From Sphingomonas sp. IW22 (lineage in GTDB: Bacteria > Pseudomonadota > Alphaproteobacteria > Sphingomonadales > Sphingomonadaceae), in the NCBI RefSeq assembly GCF_041321155.1, contig NZ_JBGGWB010000001.1:1995501-2059500 (forward strand): a stretch of 64,000 bases of DNA, given 5' to 3'. The notes under the pieces are model-generated. The model had not been told where the DNA came from. It saw only the letters and a program-made list of their open reading frames with translations, and ran no database searches. Positions within the stretch are counted from its first letter, which is position 1, and each line of letters opens with the position of its first letter. The translations under genes and the position numbers were made by a program. This document shows positions 43,252-53,169 of the stretch, piece after piece.

Positions 43252-44358
43252 ATGGACAAGGGCGCGCGCGTGATGGCGGTGGGATTGATGTCGGGCACCT
43301 CGCTCGACGCGATCGACGCCGCACTGATCGAAACCGACGGCGTGGGGCATGTCCGCCCTATCGCCTTTCACGCGACCGAATGGTCGGACGCGGACCGGGC
43401 ATTGCTGATGGCCGCGACCGAGCGTGCGCTGGCAATGGCCGCCCCCGCACAGGATCCGGTGATTGCCGAGGCTGAGGCGCGGCTGGGCGCCGCTCATGCG
43501 GAGGCGGTGGCGCAAGTGCTAGCCGTGGCAGGCGTCACGCCCGAAGATGTGTCGGTCATCGGCTTTCACGGGCAGACCATTGCCCATCGCCCCGATCGCG
43601 GCTGGACATGGCAGTTGGGTGACGGTGCCGCGCTTGCGCTCGCATGCGGCATCGACGTGGTTTCCGATTTCCGCAGCGCCGATGTCGCCGCCGGGGGGCA
43701 GGGGGCGCCGCTGCTGCCCATCTATCACGCAGCGCTGACAGCGGGCATGGACGGGCCGCTGGCGGTGCTGAACCTGGGCGGCGTGGCGAACGTCACCTTT
43801 ATCGACGGCGACATGCTGATCGCCTTCGACACCGGGCCGGCAAATGGCCTGATCGATTCGTGGGTGGAGCAGGAACGCGGACTGCGCTTCGATCCCGACG
43901 GTGCGCTGGCGGCGGCGGGACGCGTCGATGACGCGGTGCTGACGGCCATGCTGGATCACCCCTTTTTCGAACTGCCCGCGCCCAAGTCGCTGGACCGCAA
44001 CGACTTCACCATCCAGCCCGCACGAGGCCTGTCGACCGAGGATGGCGCCGCGACGCTGACCGCCTTTACCGCGCAAACGGTGGAGGAGGGGCTGCGGATT
44101 CTGCCACGGCGGCCCCGGCGGCTGATCGTCGCGGGTGGTGGGCGGCGCAATCCCACGCTGATGCGGATGATCGGTGAGCGCACGAACATGACCGTCGAAT
44201 CGGCGGACGCACTGGGCTGGAACGGCGATTCGATCGAGGCGGAGGGCTTTGCCTATATGGCGGTGCGCGTCGGGCGCGGGCTGCCGATCAGCTTTCCCGG
44301 CACCACCGGCGCCCCGGCGGCAATGACCGGTGGCGTCGTCCACAAGGCGGGGCGCTGA
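43252..44358 (+). CDS. anmK: Anhydro-N-acetylmuramic acid kinase
   Basis: Phosphorylates and opens 1,6-anhydro-N-acetylmuramic acid during cell-wall recycling. The 368-residue protein belongs to the ASKHA fold, with the AnmK signature [20 protein letters not shown] near residue 11, [24 protein letters not shown], the [11 protein letters not shown] segment and the C-terminal [10 protein letters not shown] adenosine motif. The ATG follows a GAGGGAGGGG run. Divergent from tyrS; its stop overlaps the next gene start (TGATG), so that unknown gene may serve the same pathway or membrane. Confidence 0.96.
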   Translation: MDKGARVMAVGLMSGTSLDAIDAALIETDGVGHVRPIAFHATEWSDADRALLMAATERALAMAAPAQDPVIAEAEARLGAAHAEAVAQVLAVAGVTPEDVSVIGFHGQTIAHRPDRGWTWQLGDGAALALACGIDVVSDFRSADVAAGGQGAPLLPIYHAALTAGMDGPLAVLNLGGVANVTFIDGDMLIAFDTGPANGLIDSWVEQERGLRFDPDGALAAAGRVDDAVLTAMLDHPFFELPAPKSLDRNDFTIQPARGLSTEDGAATLTAFTAQTVEEGLRILPRRPRRLIVAGGGRRNPTLMRMIGERTNMTVESADALGWNGDSIEAEGFAYMAVRVGRGLPISFPGTTGAPAAMTGGVVHKAGR

Positions 44359-45533
44359 TGCTCGCCGGGCTGATCTTTGCAACCGAAGCGGCAGAGGATC
44401 GGGCCGAGGCGCTGGCCGCGACGCTGCCCTTTGGCGGCATGACGCTGGTCGAATATCAGGCGCGACTGCTGATCGGGTGCGGCGCAGGGCATATCCTGAT
44501 CGCGGTCGCCCGCGTGACGCCGGCCCTGCTGGCGGCGGTCAACCGCATCGCGCGGCGCGGCGTGGCCGTCGACATCGTTCGCTCGGCTGAGGAAGCCGCG
44601 GCAAAGGCGCATCCGCTAGCCGGCATCGTCGTGATCGCCGACGCGCTTGTTACGACTGATCAGGCAATGCGCGCTATCGCCGGGGCGCAGCCGGATGCGC
44701 TGATGGTGACGAACGATGCGACGACCCCCGCCGCTGTCGAGCGTGTCGATGCCGAACATGTCTGGGCCGGGCTGGCGGTGCTGTCGCCAGCGCGGTTGAA
44801 GGAACTGGCGGCGATGCCGCGCGAATATGATTTCCAATCGACCCTGCTGCGCGTGTGCGTCCAGGGCGGAGCGGGGCTGGTGCAACTGCCCGCCTCCGCG
44901 CGCCGGGCAGGCCATGGTGTGGAGCGCCATGTCGACGCACTGGCCAGCCGCAGCAACGCGGTGCTGGCCGCGCTGGCCAACGGGCGCACCGATTGGCCCG
45001 ATCGCTTCGTCTTCACACCGGTCTCCCGTCTTGCCCTTCCGCGTCTGGCGGCCAAGGGCGCGCCGCATTGGGCCGCACCGGCAGCCGCCGCGTTGCTCGC
45101 GTTGCTGGCTCTGGGGCTGATCGGCTGGGGCAAGACGGGGGCGGGGTTGGTGACCGGGATTTTCGGGATCGCCGCCTTGTCGACCGGATCGCTCCTCAGC
45201 TGGTTGCGCGGGGACGACCGGCGGGCGCGGGCGCAGGAACGGGCCATTGCGGTGTTGTCGGCCCTTCTGATCCTGGCGTCGGGGATTCAGGCATCTGTAG
45301 ACACGTGGACCGCCACAGGGCTTGCGCTAGCGCTGGTAACGGTAGCCGCGGCGACCATGGTCGAGCGCAGCGGTGCGCGGCCGGCGCGCTGGTGGGGTAG
45401 TCCGTCAGCCTATCCGCTGATCCTTGCCCCGTTCGCGCTGTTGGGTCTGACGGGAGTCGGGCTGGCGCTGACCGGCCTTTACGCCATGGTGACGCTGGCC
45501 GGGGCGGTCGAGAAACTGCGCGACCGGGCTTAG
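44358..45533 (+). CDS. Unknown protein: nucleotidyltransferase-like domain plus membrane domain
   Basis: Not firmly recognised. The first 220 residues resemble a degraded sugar-nucleotidyltransferase fold (start [14 protein letters not shown], then TLPFGGMTLVEYQARLLIGCGAG, and IVVIADALVTTDQAM in place of the metal-binding strand); the usual Gly-rich GxGxR loop is absent. Residues from about 235 to the end hold about five hydrophobic helices with the soluble segment RGDDRRARAQERA between them. This layout recalls bifunctional inositol-phosphate cytidylyltransferase/CDP-alcohol transferases, but the catalytic CDP-alcohol motif is not visible. Translationally coupled to anmK. A membrane-bound, probably non-classical enzyme or sensor is an inference. 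Confidence 0.7.
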   Translation: MLAGLIFATEAAEDRAEALAATLPFGGMTLVEYQARLLIGCGAGHILIAVARVTPALLAAVNRIARRGVAVDIVRSAEEAAAKAHPLAGIVVIADALVTTDQAMRAIAGAQPDALMVTNDATTPAAVERVDAEHVWAGLAVLSPARLKELAAMPREYDFQSTLLRVCVQGGAGLVQLPASARRAGHGVERHVDALASRSNAVLAALANGRTDWPDRFVFTPVSRLALPRLAAKGAPHWAAPAAAALLALLALGLIGWGKTGAGLVTGIFGIAALSTGSLLSWLRGDDRRARAQERAIAVLSALLILASGIQASVDTWTATGLALALVTVAAATMVERSGARPARWWGSPSAYPLILAPFALLGLTGVGLALTGLYAMVTLAGAVEKLRDRA

Positions 45534-45570
45534 GCGCTCATTAACAACCGGCGCGCTAGGGATTTGGTCG

Positions 45571-46647
45571 ATGTCGCTCGACCTGACCGACCTGCGCGAT
45601 GGCGATCCCGTTAGTGCCCATGACCTGCTGGTGCGTGCCGGCCGGGCGGAGGTGCTTGCACGGCAATTGCGCGAGGCCAGCGTCCGCGACCTGATGATGC
45701 CCGACGCGGCACGGTTGGACGACCAGCGGCGCCTCGCGCTTCGAACGCTGATCCGCGCCGTCGTCGAAAATTTGTCGGCTGCCATTGGTGACAGGACCCG
45801 CCACCTGTTGAGCGAGCGCGATAAGAATGGCGCGCTTCAGGCGCTGTCTTTCGTGGATACGAGTCGAATCCTGCCGATGGTCGAATCGTGCCTGACGTGC
45901 GATGCGGCGGTGGCGGGCGACCTGATCGATCGTGTGACATTGGACCTGATCGGTGAAAATCTGCCGTCGGGGGTGTTTGCGGCAAAGGCGGCGCCGTGGC
46001 CCGCCGGCCTGCGAACGCTGGACAAGCGGCTGGCGACAGTGCGCCGTGCGGAGAGCCGCCGCCGGGTATCACCGGGTGAAGCATCCGGCCCGCTCGACCT
46101 ATCCGCTGAAAGCCTCTCACAATTTGGCTGGTGGATTGCGGCATCGTTTGCGCGCACGGCGGACTCAAATGGGGACGATCGGATCGCCCTTGAGCAGGCG
46201 CTGGCGGACGCGACTGGCCAGGTGCTGGCAACCCATGACGATCGCGAGCAGCTGGAACGCGCCGCGCTAAGCGTTGCCGAGACGCTGGACCTGTATGGCG
46301 ACGCGCTTGCGGCGGTGGTCGAGCATTGCCTGGCCGAGCGGCGGATCGTCTTGTTGACCGCATTTTTAGCGCATGGACTGGGCATTTCCATGAGCGCGAC
46401 GGGGAGCATGATCGTCGATCCCGGCAATTTACGGCTGTGGCTTTCGCTCCGCGCGCTCGACCTGCCGCCCGAGACGGTGGCCCGGCTGGGTTATGCGATC
46501 TGCGACGCTGATCGCCGGCGTAACGTGACCAGCTTTGCCGAGGGGCTGCACCGAATTCTGGCAATCCCCCGCGAAGCGGCTGATGCCGCACTCTCCCCGC
46601 TCCGTTTGCCCGACGCTTTTCATGCTGCGATGGGTGCACTGGCGTGA
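45571..46647 (+). CDS. DUF2336 domain protein
   Basis: A 358-residue, all-helical soluble protein resembling DUF2336 proteins of alphaproteobacteria, with repeated helix pairs such as FVDTSRILPMVESCL and LTAFLAHGLGISMSATGSM. Function is not known; DUF2336 genes are often found beside signalling genes. Here the stop overlaps the start of a kinase-like gene by four bases (ATGA), which argues for a shared complex or pathway. No signal peptide or membrane helix. Confidence 0.75.
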   Translation: MSLDLTDLRDGDPVSAHDLLVRAGRAEVLARQLREASVRDLMMPDAARLDDQRRLALRTLIRAVVENLSAAIGDRTRHLLSERDKNGALQALSFVDTSRILPMVESCLTCDAAVAGDLIDRVTLDLIGENLPSGVFAAKAAPWPAGLRTLDKRLATVRRAESRRRVSPGEASGPLDLSAESLSQFGWWIAASFARTADSNGDDRIALEQALADATGQVLATHDDREQLERAALSVAETLDLYGDALAAVVEHCLAERRIVLLTAFLAHGLGISMSATGSMIVDPGNLRLWLSLRALDLPPETVARLGYAICDADRRRNVTSFAEGLHRILAIPREAADAALSPLRLPDAFHAAMGALA

Positions 46648-47963
46648 CCGCACCCGAACCGATCGCTCATGCTCGGCTGAACGCCGAGGGACATGTGGTC
46701 GCGATAGATGGACGCTTGTCGACGCTGAACAGTGAGGCTGGTGGCGGTGAGGGGCTGCCGCTGGCTCTGCCTGCCCTGGCGGCCGTAGCGACGCTGTCGA
46801 TGCGATTGGGAATACCGGTCGCGCGCAGTGTTCGGGTCGCTGATGGGCCAGAGGATCTGATGGTGCGCGCTAGCGCGCGGCCAATAGCGGCAGGAGTCGA
46901 ACTAAAGGTCAGCGGCTGGCGCCGATGCCAGGTGGTGCCGCTGGCGGCCGGGTGTCGGGATGAGCTATCGTTTGACGCCGCCGATGCCGATTTCATCTGG
47001 GAAACGGATGCCAGCATGGTGTTGACCGCCATGTCGGGCGACGCCGCGCTGATCGGCCAACCGATTTCACGCGCGTTCGATTTCAATGGCGGAGATGGCC
47101 TAGTCGGTATCCTGGCCGCGACAGCGAATTACGACTGCTTTGTCGATCAACCGGCTCATCTGCTGCCGTCCGCGCGCCCGGTCCTGTTATCGGGGGATAC
47201 GCGCAAGGACGCCGCCGGAGACTTTGCCGGTATCAGCGGCGCCGGAAGAGTCGTCGAACAACCGGAAGGAGCGGAACCGCCCCCGTCGGGCTTCGGCGCA
47301 CGATTTACTACCAGGCTGGACCGGGCGTTGAGAGCGCCGCTTCAGCGGATCGTAGCCAGCGCCGATTCGATCAGCGCCCTGGCTGACGGCCCGCTTCGCC
47401 GCGAATATTTCGATTACGCGCAGGACATTGCCAGTGCTGCCCGGCACCTGATGGGGCTAGTGGATGACCTGGTCGACCTTTCAGCTGTTGAACGGACCGA
47501 TTTCCGCGTCGCTGCCGACCAGATCGATCTAGCTGACATAGCGCGTCGCGCCGCAGCCTTGCTGGGTGTGCGCGCGGTCGCTTCAGAGGTGCGGATTGAC
47601 CGGCCGGCAGACGATGTGACCCTGTTCGCAACCGGCGAAGCGCGGCGCGTGTTGCAGATCCTGGTCAACCTGATCGGTAACGCGGTCCGGTATTCCCCGC
47701 CGGGTGGCACCGTGACGGTCGTTGCCGTGCGGCACGCCGACAGCGCATCGGTCATCGTCGCTGATGACGGACGCGGTATCGCGCATGAACATCATGCACG
47801 GATTTTCGAAAAATTCGGTCGGGTCGACCCAACCGAGCCAGGAGGAAATGGCCTGGGTCTGTACATCGCCCAGCGGCTGGCGCGTGCGATGGGCGGCGGC
47901 ATTACGGTCGAAAGCGACGCCGGGCAGGGGGCGCGTTTCACGCTGACCCTGCCCAAGCAATAG
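46644..47963 (+). CDS. Histidine-kinase-like protein lacking the phospho-acceptor His
   Basis: A 439-residue soluble protein. Residues 1-210 have no clear domain; 219-285 form a dimerisation/H-box-like helix pair; 330-438 form a HATPase_c domain with N-box N342/N346 (QILVNLIGNAVRYSP), G1 DDGRGIA, F-box EKFGR and G2 GNGLGLYIAQ. In the H-box the usual SHELRTPL reads DRALRAPL: Arg227 is at the His position. ATP binding looks intact, autophosphorylation at the canonical site does not. No response regulator gene is adjacent. It may act as an ATP-binding scaffold, phosphatase-like partner or anti-factor kinase; that is inference. Coupled by overlap to the DUF2336 gene. Confidence 0.84.
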   Translation: MTAPEPIAHARLNAEGHVVAIDGRLSTLNSEAGGGEGLPLALPALAAVATLSMRLGIPVARSVRVADGPEDLMVRASARPIAAGVELKVSGWRRCQVVPLAAGCRDELSFDAADADFIWETDASMVLTAMSGDAALIGQPISRAFDFNGGDGLVGILAATANYDCFVDQPAHLLPSARPVLLSGDTRKDAAGDFAGISGAGRVVEQPEGAEPPPSGFGARFTTRLDRALRAPLQRIVASADSISALADGPLRREYFDYAQDIASAARHLMGLVDDLVDLSAVERTDFRVAADQIDLADIARRAAALLGVRAVASEVRIDRPADDVTLFATGEARRVLQILVNLIGNAVRYSPPGGTVTVVAVRHADSASVIVADDGRGIAHEHHARIFEKFGRVDPTEPGGNGLGLYIAQRLARAMGGGITVESDAGQGARFTLTLPKQ

Positions 47964-47967
47964 CCGT

Positions 47968-48171
47968 TCAGCGCAGTCGCCGCGCCATCAGGATAAGAAA
48001 AAGGCCAACGACCGAAACCGCCGATCCGACGGTCACCCAGACCGTATCCCCGACCATGAAGCTGCTGGCGGGCCAAGCGATGATGCCCAGCCCCTGCAAC
48101 ATCCAGAAGATGCCCAGCAACGCGGTGGCGAGTCCAAGCGCCGAAAGAATGGATCGAACCCGCCGCATCAT
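47968..48171 (-). CDS. Small two-helix membrane protein
   Basis: A 67-residue protein with two hydrophobic helices (ILSALGLATALLGIFWML and VWVTVGSAVSVVGLFLILMA) and basic ends. No family recognised with certainty. It follows gltA on the same strand with only three bases between, so it is probably co-transcribed with citrate synthase. Function unknown. Confidence 0.65.
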   Translation of the reverse strand: MMRRVRSILSALGLATALLGIFWMLQGLGIIAWPASSFMVGDTVWVTVGSAVSVVGLFLILMARRLR

Positions 48172-48174
48172 GCG

Positions 48175-49455
48175 TCAGCGCTGATCGAGGGGCACATAGT
48201 CGCGCTGCGTCGGACCGGTGTAGAGCTGACGCGGGCGGCCGATCTTCTGCTCTGGGTCTGAAATCATTTCGTTCCACTGCGCGACCCAGCCCACGGTGCG
48301 GGCCAGTGCGAACAGCACGGTGAACATTGTGGTCGGGAAACCGATGGCCGACAGGATCACGCCCGAATAGAAATCGACGTTCGGAAACAGCTTCTTCTCG
48401 ACGAAGTAATCGTCCTTCAGGGCGATTTCTTCGAGGCGAAGAGCCGTTTCGAACAACGGGTCCTGAACATTCAGCGCCTCGAACACTTCACGCACGGTCG
48501 ACTGCATCACAGTCGCGCGCGGGTCGTAGTTCTTGTAGACGCGGTGACCAAAGCCCATCAGGCGGAACGGGTCATTCTTGTCCTTTGCGCGTGCGATATA
48601 TTCGGGGATCTTGTCCGGGGTGCCGATCTCACGCAGCATGTTCAGCGCGGCTTCGTTCGCGCCGCCATGCGCCGGACCCCACAGACAGGCGATGCCCGCC
48701 GCGATGCACGCAAACGGATTGGCGCCCGAGGAACCGGCCAGCCGCACGGTCGAAGTCGACGCGTTCTGCTCATGGTCGGCGTGCAGGATGAAGATGCGGT
48801 CCATCGCGCGCTCGACCGCCGGGTTCACCTCATACGGCTCGGCTGGAACGCCGAACGTCATGCGCAGGAAGTTGCCGGTGTAGGAAAGCGAATTGTCCGG
48901 ATAGAGGAACGGCTGCCCGACCGAATATTTGTACGCCATCGCCGCAATCGTCGGCATCTTGGCGATCAGGCGGTGGCTGGCGACCATCCGCTGGTGCGGA
49001 TCGGCGATATCGGTCGAGTCGTGGTAAAAGGCTGAAAGCGCGCCGACCACGCCGCACATGATCGCCATCGGGTGGGCGTCACGACGGAAGCCGCGATAAA
49101 ATTGCGCCAGCTGCTCGTGCAGCATGGTGTGGCGGCTGATCGTCCAGCTGAACTTGTCGAGTTCGTCTTTCGACGGCAGCTCGTGGTTCAGCAGGAGGTA
49201 GGCGACTTCCATGAAGCTGGACTGTTCGGCAAGCTGGCCGATCGGATAACCGCGATGGAGCAGAACGCCCTCATCACCGTCGATATAGGTCAGGCCCGAT
49301 TCGCAGCTGGCGGTCGACGTGAAACCGGGGTCATAGGTGAACATCCCCGACTGGCCGTAAAATTTGCGGATGTCGACCACGTCTGGCCCGACACTGCCCT
49401 TACGGACGAGATAGTCCTTGTCCTTGATGGTCAAGGTCTGGCTGGTGTCGCTCAT
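48175..49455 (-). CDS. gltA: Citrate synthase
   Basis: Condenses oxaloacetate with acetyl-CoA, the entry step of the TCA cycle. The 426-residue protein is of the NADH-sensitive type II form, with an N-terminal beta domain before the catalytic core. Catalytic His residues lie in [14 protein letters not shown] and [14 protein letters not shown], and the catalytic Asp in [10 protein letters not shown] good ribosome site (GGGAAGGA) precedes the ATG. It follows gltX by 49 bases. Confidence 0.97.
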   Translation of the reverse strand: MSDTSQTLTIKDKDYLVRKGSVGPDVVDIRKFYGQSGMFTYDPGFTSTASCESGLTYIDGDEGVLLHRGYPIGQLAEQSSFMEVAYLLLNHELPSKDELDKFSWTISRHTMLHEQLAQFYRGFRRDAHPMAIMCGVVGALSAFYHDSTDIADPHQRMVASHRLIAKMPTIAAMAYKYSVGQPFLYPDNSLSYTGNFLRMTFGVPAEPYEVNPAVERAMDRIFILHADHEQNASTSTVRLAGSSGANPFACIAAGIACLWGPAHGGANEAALNMLREIGTPDKIPEYIARAKDKNDPFRLMGFGHRVYKNYDPRATVMQSTVREVFEALNVQDPLFETALRLEEIALKDDYFVEKKLFPNVDFYSGVILSAIGFPTTMFTVLFALARTVGWVAQWNEMISDPEQKIGRPRQLYTGPTQRDYVPLDQR

Positions 49456-49504
49456 TCGCGTGTCCTTCCCATTTTTCTGTCGTCGAACCGGACGGCCGAC
49501 GGGC

Positions 49505-50962
49505 TTATTGGTTGGCCGGTGCGGCCATTTGGTCGGCGATCCGTCCCAGGCTTTCGTCGCGGCCCAACAGGGTCAGCACGTCGAAAATGCCCGGCGAGGT
49601 CCGCCGCCCGGTGAGCGCCGCGCGCAATGGCTGTGCCGCTGCGCCAAGCTTGATGCCCCGCGCTTCGGCCACGCCGCGTACCGCCGCTTCGAGAACCTCC
49701 GTATCCCAGAGCGGCACCGCGTCAAGGGCGCTGTGCAATGCAGCAAGCACCTCGACATTGGCGCCTTCAAGCAGAGTTCTGGTATCTTCTGCAACCAAAA
49801 GCGGCCGCACCGCGAACAGGAAGCGCGCGCCATCGGCGAGTTCATTGAGATTCGCCGCACGCGGCTTCAGCACGGGCATCGCCGCCACCAGCCGCGGCAG
49901 CGCGACGGCGCGGTCGATGTCGGTCAGGCGGTCGGCCACAAGTTCGGCCAGGCGGCTGTCGTCCGCGCCGCGAATATACAGGCCGTTCAGATTTTCGAGC
50001 TTCTTCTGATCGAATCGCGAGGGCGATTTGCCCACACCGTCGAGCGCAAACCACTCCACCGCCTGATCGCGGCTGATGATCTCGTCATCGCCGTGCCCCC
50101 AGCCCAGACGAAGCAGATAGTTGACCAGCGCTTCGGGCAGGATGCCCAGATCGTCGCGATAGGCCTCAACCCCCAGCGCGCCGTGGCGCTTGGACAACTT
50201 GGCCCCGTCGCTGCCGTGGATCAGCGGGATGTGCGCGTAAACCGGGTCGGGCCAGCCGCCTTCCACCGCATCCATCGCGTGGATCAGTGCCAGCTGGCGG
50301 AAGGCGTTGTTCAGATGATCGTCACCGCGAATGACATGGGTAACGCCCATGTCATGGTCGTCCACGACAACGGCCAGCATATAGGTCGGCGTTCCATCCG
50401 AGCGCAGCAGCACGAAGTCGTCAAGCTCGGCATTGGCAACGGTGACCGGTCCCTGGACCTGATCATCGATCGTCACACTGCCTTCGGTCGGCGCCTTCAG
50501 ACGGACGACGTAAGGCATGTCCGCGGGTGCATCCGCGGGATCACGGTCCCGCCAGCGACCGTCATAGCGCATCGGCTTGCCTGCCGCGCGCTGCTCTTCG
50601 CGAAGGGCGGTCAGCTCTTCGGGTGTGGCAAAGCACTTATAGGCATGGCCTGCATCCAGAAGCTGCTTTGCAACGGCGGCATGACGCTCAGCCCGTGCGA
50701 ACTGAAAGACGGCGTCGTCGTCCCAGTCGAGGCCCAGCCAGCGCATGCCATCCAGAATCGCGTCGATCGCAGGCTGCGTCGAGCGCGCGCGGTCGGTATC
50801 CTCGATCCTCAGGAGAAAGCGGCCGCCATGGTGGCGAGCGAACAGCCAGTTGAACAACGCGGTGCGCGCACCGCCGATATGGAGGAAACCCGTCGGCGAA
50901 GGCGCGAAACGGGTAACGATGGCGGGGTTCCGGTCGGTGCCGGTAAGATCGGTTGCGCTCAA
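49505..50962 (-). CDS. gltX: Glutamyl-tRNA synthetase
   Basis: Charges tRNA-Glu (and possibly tRNA-Gln in organisms that use amidation). The 485-residue class I enzyme shows [19 protein letters not shown] (HIGH equivalent HIGG at 28-31), the KLSKRHG KMSKS loop near 255 and a C-terminal anticodon-binding domain. It is of the discriminating bacterial length. No glnS-like features. Divergent from comEC with 29 bases between the starts. Confidence 0.96.
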   Translation of the reverse strand: MSATDLTGTDRNPAIVTRFAPSPTGFLHIGGARTALFNWLFARHHGGRFLLRIEDTDRARSTQPAIDAILDGMRWLGLDWDDDAVFQFARAERHAAVAKQLLDAGHAYKCFATPEELTALREEQRAAGKPMRYDGRWRDRDPADAPADMPYVVRLKAPTEGSVTIDDQVQGPVTVANAELDDFVLLRSDGTPTYMLAVVVDDHDMGVTHVIRGDDHLNNAFRQLALIHAMDAVEGGWPDPVYAHIPLIHGSDGAKLSKRHGALGVEAYRDDLGILPEALVNYLLRLGWGHGDDEIISRDQAVEWFALDGVGKSPSRFDQKKLENLNGLYIRGADDSRLAELVADRLTDIDRAVALPRLVAAMPVLKPRAANLNELADGARFLFAVRPLLVAEDTRTLLEGANVEVLAALHSALDAVPLWDTEVLEAAVRGVAEARGIKLGAAAQPLRAALTGRRTSPGIFDVLTLLGRDESLGRIADQMAAPANQ

Positions 50963-50991
50963 GCGCGCTTGCTCCCAAAGCTGAACAGGTG

Positions 50992-53169
50992 ATGCCTTAC
51001 TGGCCTAGCCGCGCCCCTAGCACGCACCCCGGCGCGCTTCAAATCGGAGCGCCGGGCCGATGGTTCAACCCGCGCGCAGCCATCGAATCGCTGCTGGAGG
51101 CAGAGCGCGACCAACTGCCCCTTTGGCTGCCTGTGGCAATGGGGTGCGGCATGGCGGCGTGGCTTTCGCTGCCATGGCGGAGCCACTGGATCGCGTTCCT
51201 GCTGGCAATGTCGGCAATTGCAGCGGTCGCCATCGCCCTGGGTCGGGGTGGGCGGGCATCGCGCTGCGTCGCCATCGGCGCCGTGGCGGCGGCCATAGGC
51301 TGCGCGCTGATCTGGGCCAGGGCTGAAACTGTTCGCGCGCCTGTGCTGGCGCGACCGGCGGTCGTGACGCTGGATGCGGTGGTCGAGACGGTCGCTCAGC
51401 TACCGGCGCGCGGGATCACGCGCGTGACGTTGCAGCCGGGCCGCGATGACCTGCCGCCCCGCGTGCGCGTCAATATCGCCGCCGATGACGTACCGGATGC
51501 GCTGGTCGCGGGCGCGCGGGTTCGGATGAAAGCGCGGCTGATGCCGCCCGCACCACCGGCGGTGCCGGGCGCCTATGACTTTGCGCGCGTCGCATGGTTT
51601 TCCGGTCTGGGCGCCACGGGCAGCGCGCTGGGGCCAGTAACGATGCTGTCGACGCCGGGATCGCAAGCACAGACACTGCGAGAGCGGCTGACCGGGCATA
51701 TCCAGTCGCGCGTCGGCGGCAGCGCGGGCGGGGTGGCATCGGCGCTGGTGACAGGGGATCGCGGTGCTATCGCGGTCGAGGATGATGAGGCATTGCGCCG
51801 ATCCGGCCTTGCTCACCTGCTGTCAGTCAGCGGGCTTCACGTCACGGCAGTCGTTGGTGCGACGATGCTGCTGGTGCTGCGGCTGCTGGCGCTGTGGCCG
51901 GCGCTGGCGCTGCGGGTACGCTTGCCGGTGGTGGCTGCCCTGGTCGCGGCACTGGTGGCGGGTTTCTACACCTGGCTCACCGGGGCGGAGGTGCCGACGG
52001 TCCGCTCGCTGATCGCGGCACTGATCGTGCTGGCGGCGCTGGCAATGGGACGGGAAGCGATTACGCTGCGTCTGGTCGCGGCAGGGGCGGTGCTGGTGCT
52101 GCTGCTCTGGCCCGAAGCGATCGCGACCGCCAGTTTCCAGCTGAGCTTCGCCGCCGTAACCGCAATTGTCGCCTTGCACGAACATCCACGGGTTCGCGGG
52201 TGGTTCGCCCCGCGTGAGGAGGGGCGTGGTGCGCGGATGCTGCGCGGCCTTGTCTCGCTGCTGCTGACGGGGCTGATCGTCGAGCTGGCTTTGATGCCGA
52301 TCGGACTGTTCCATTTTCACAAGGCCGGACTGTACGGCGCCGCCGCCAACCTGATCGCCATCCCGCTGACGACCTTTGTCGTGATGCCGGCGGAGGCGCT
52401 GGCGCTGGCGCTGGACATGGTGGGCGCAGGGGCGCCGCTCTGGTGGCTGGTGGATGTCGCCCTGTCGATGCTGCTGGCAATGGCGCGCGGGGTCGCGGCG
52501 GCGCCGGGTGCGGTCGCGGCATTGCCGACGATGCCGCAATACGCCGTTGGCCTGATGATCGGCGGCGGCTTGTGGATGGCATTGTGGCGGACCAGGGGGC
52601 GCTGGTTGGGGGCGGCTCCCTTCCTTCTCGGCGCGGTGGCGGCGCTGCTGGCACCGGCACCGGAAGTGATCGTAACCGGGGATGGCCGCCACGTCGCGCT
52701 CCGTGCCGCCGACGGATCGGTGCGGCTCCTTCGCGAGCGCGCGGGCGACTATGTGCGTGGCGTGCTGGGCGAAGCTGCCGGAATCGACACGGCGCTGGAC
52801 GCCATGGACGACTGGCCGGATGCACGATGCAGTCGCGACCTGTGCATGGCCAAGTTAGTTCGCGGCGAGCACCAGTGGATCGTCACCGCTACGCGCAGCG
52901 CCGACTATCTGCCGATCGGGGACATGCTGAACCTGTGCCGGGCGAGCGATATCGTCGTCAGCGACCGCCGCCTGCCGCGCGGTTGCACACCGCGCTGGCT
53001 GAAGCTGGACCGCACCTTGCTCAGCCAACTTGGCGGGGTGGCGATCGACCTGGACCGGTGGCGCTTGTCGAGGGCGCGGACAGCGGGCGACCAGCCGTGG
53101 AAGCAGCCCGACCGGATTGCGCCGGCCAGCTTGCGGCGGAGTCCCCATGCGGCCAGTAATGGGCTATGA
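50992..53169 (+). CDS. ComEC/Rec2-family membrane protein
   Basis: An inner-membrane DNA-uptake channel homologue of about 725 residues. The N-terminal part (two helices and an OB-like soluble domain, DUF4131) leads to the Competence domain with [45 protein letters not shown] and [14 protein letters not shown]. The C-terminal region keeps only a short remnant of the usual metallo-hydrolase domain ([20 protein letters not shown]), without an HxHxDH motif. The ATG at 50992 is one choice; GTG further upstream would overlap gltX. Its stop overlaps the metallo-beta-lactamase start (ATGA). Confidence 0.88.
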   Translation: MPYWPSRAPSTHPGALQIGAPGRWFNPRAAIESLLEAERDQLPLWLPVAMGCGMAAWLSLPWRSHWIAFLLAMSAIAAVAIALGRGGRASRCVAIGAVAAAIGCALIWARAETVRAPVLARPAVVTLDAVVETVAQLPARGITRVTLQPGRDDLPPRVRVNIAADDVPDALVAGARVRMKARLMPPAPPAVPGAYDFARVAWFSGLGATGSALGPVTMLSTPGSQAQTLRERLTGHIQSRVGGSAGGVASALVTGDRGAIAVEDDEALRRSGLAHLLSVSGLHVTAVVGATMLLVLRLLALWPALALRVRLPVVAALVAALVAGFYTWLTGAEVPTVRSLIAALIVLAALAMGREAITLRLVAAGAVLVLLLWPEAIATASFQLSFAAVTAIVALHEHPRVRGWFAPREEGRGARMLRGLVSLLLTGLIVELALMPIGLFHFHKAGLYGAAANLIAIPLTTFVVMPAEALALALDMVGAGAPLWWLVDVALSMLLAMARGVAAAPGAVAALPTMPQYAVGLMIGGGLWMALWRTRGRWLGAAPFLLGAVAALLAPAPEVIVTGDGRHVALRAADGSVRLLRERAGDYVRGVLGEAAGIDTALDAMDDWPDARCSRDLCMAKLVRGEHQWIVTATRSADYLPIGDMLNLCRASDIVVSDRRLPRGCTPRWLKLDRTLLSQLGGVAIDLDRWRLSRARTAGDQPWKQPDRIAPASLRRSPHAASNGL

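Noticed and set aside
50953..50991. Longer start of the comEC homologue
   Set aside because: The additional residues would overlap the gltX start region and have no ribosome site; the ATG at 50992 is adequate.
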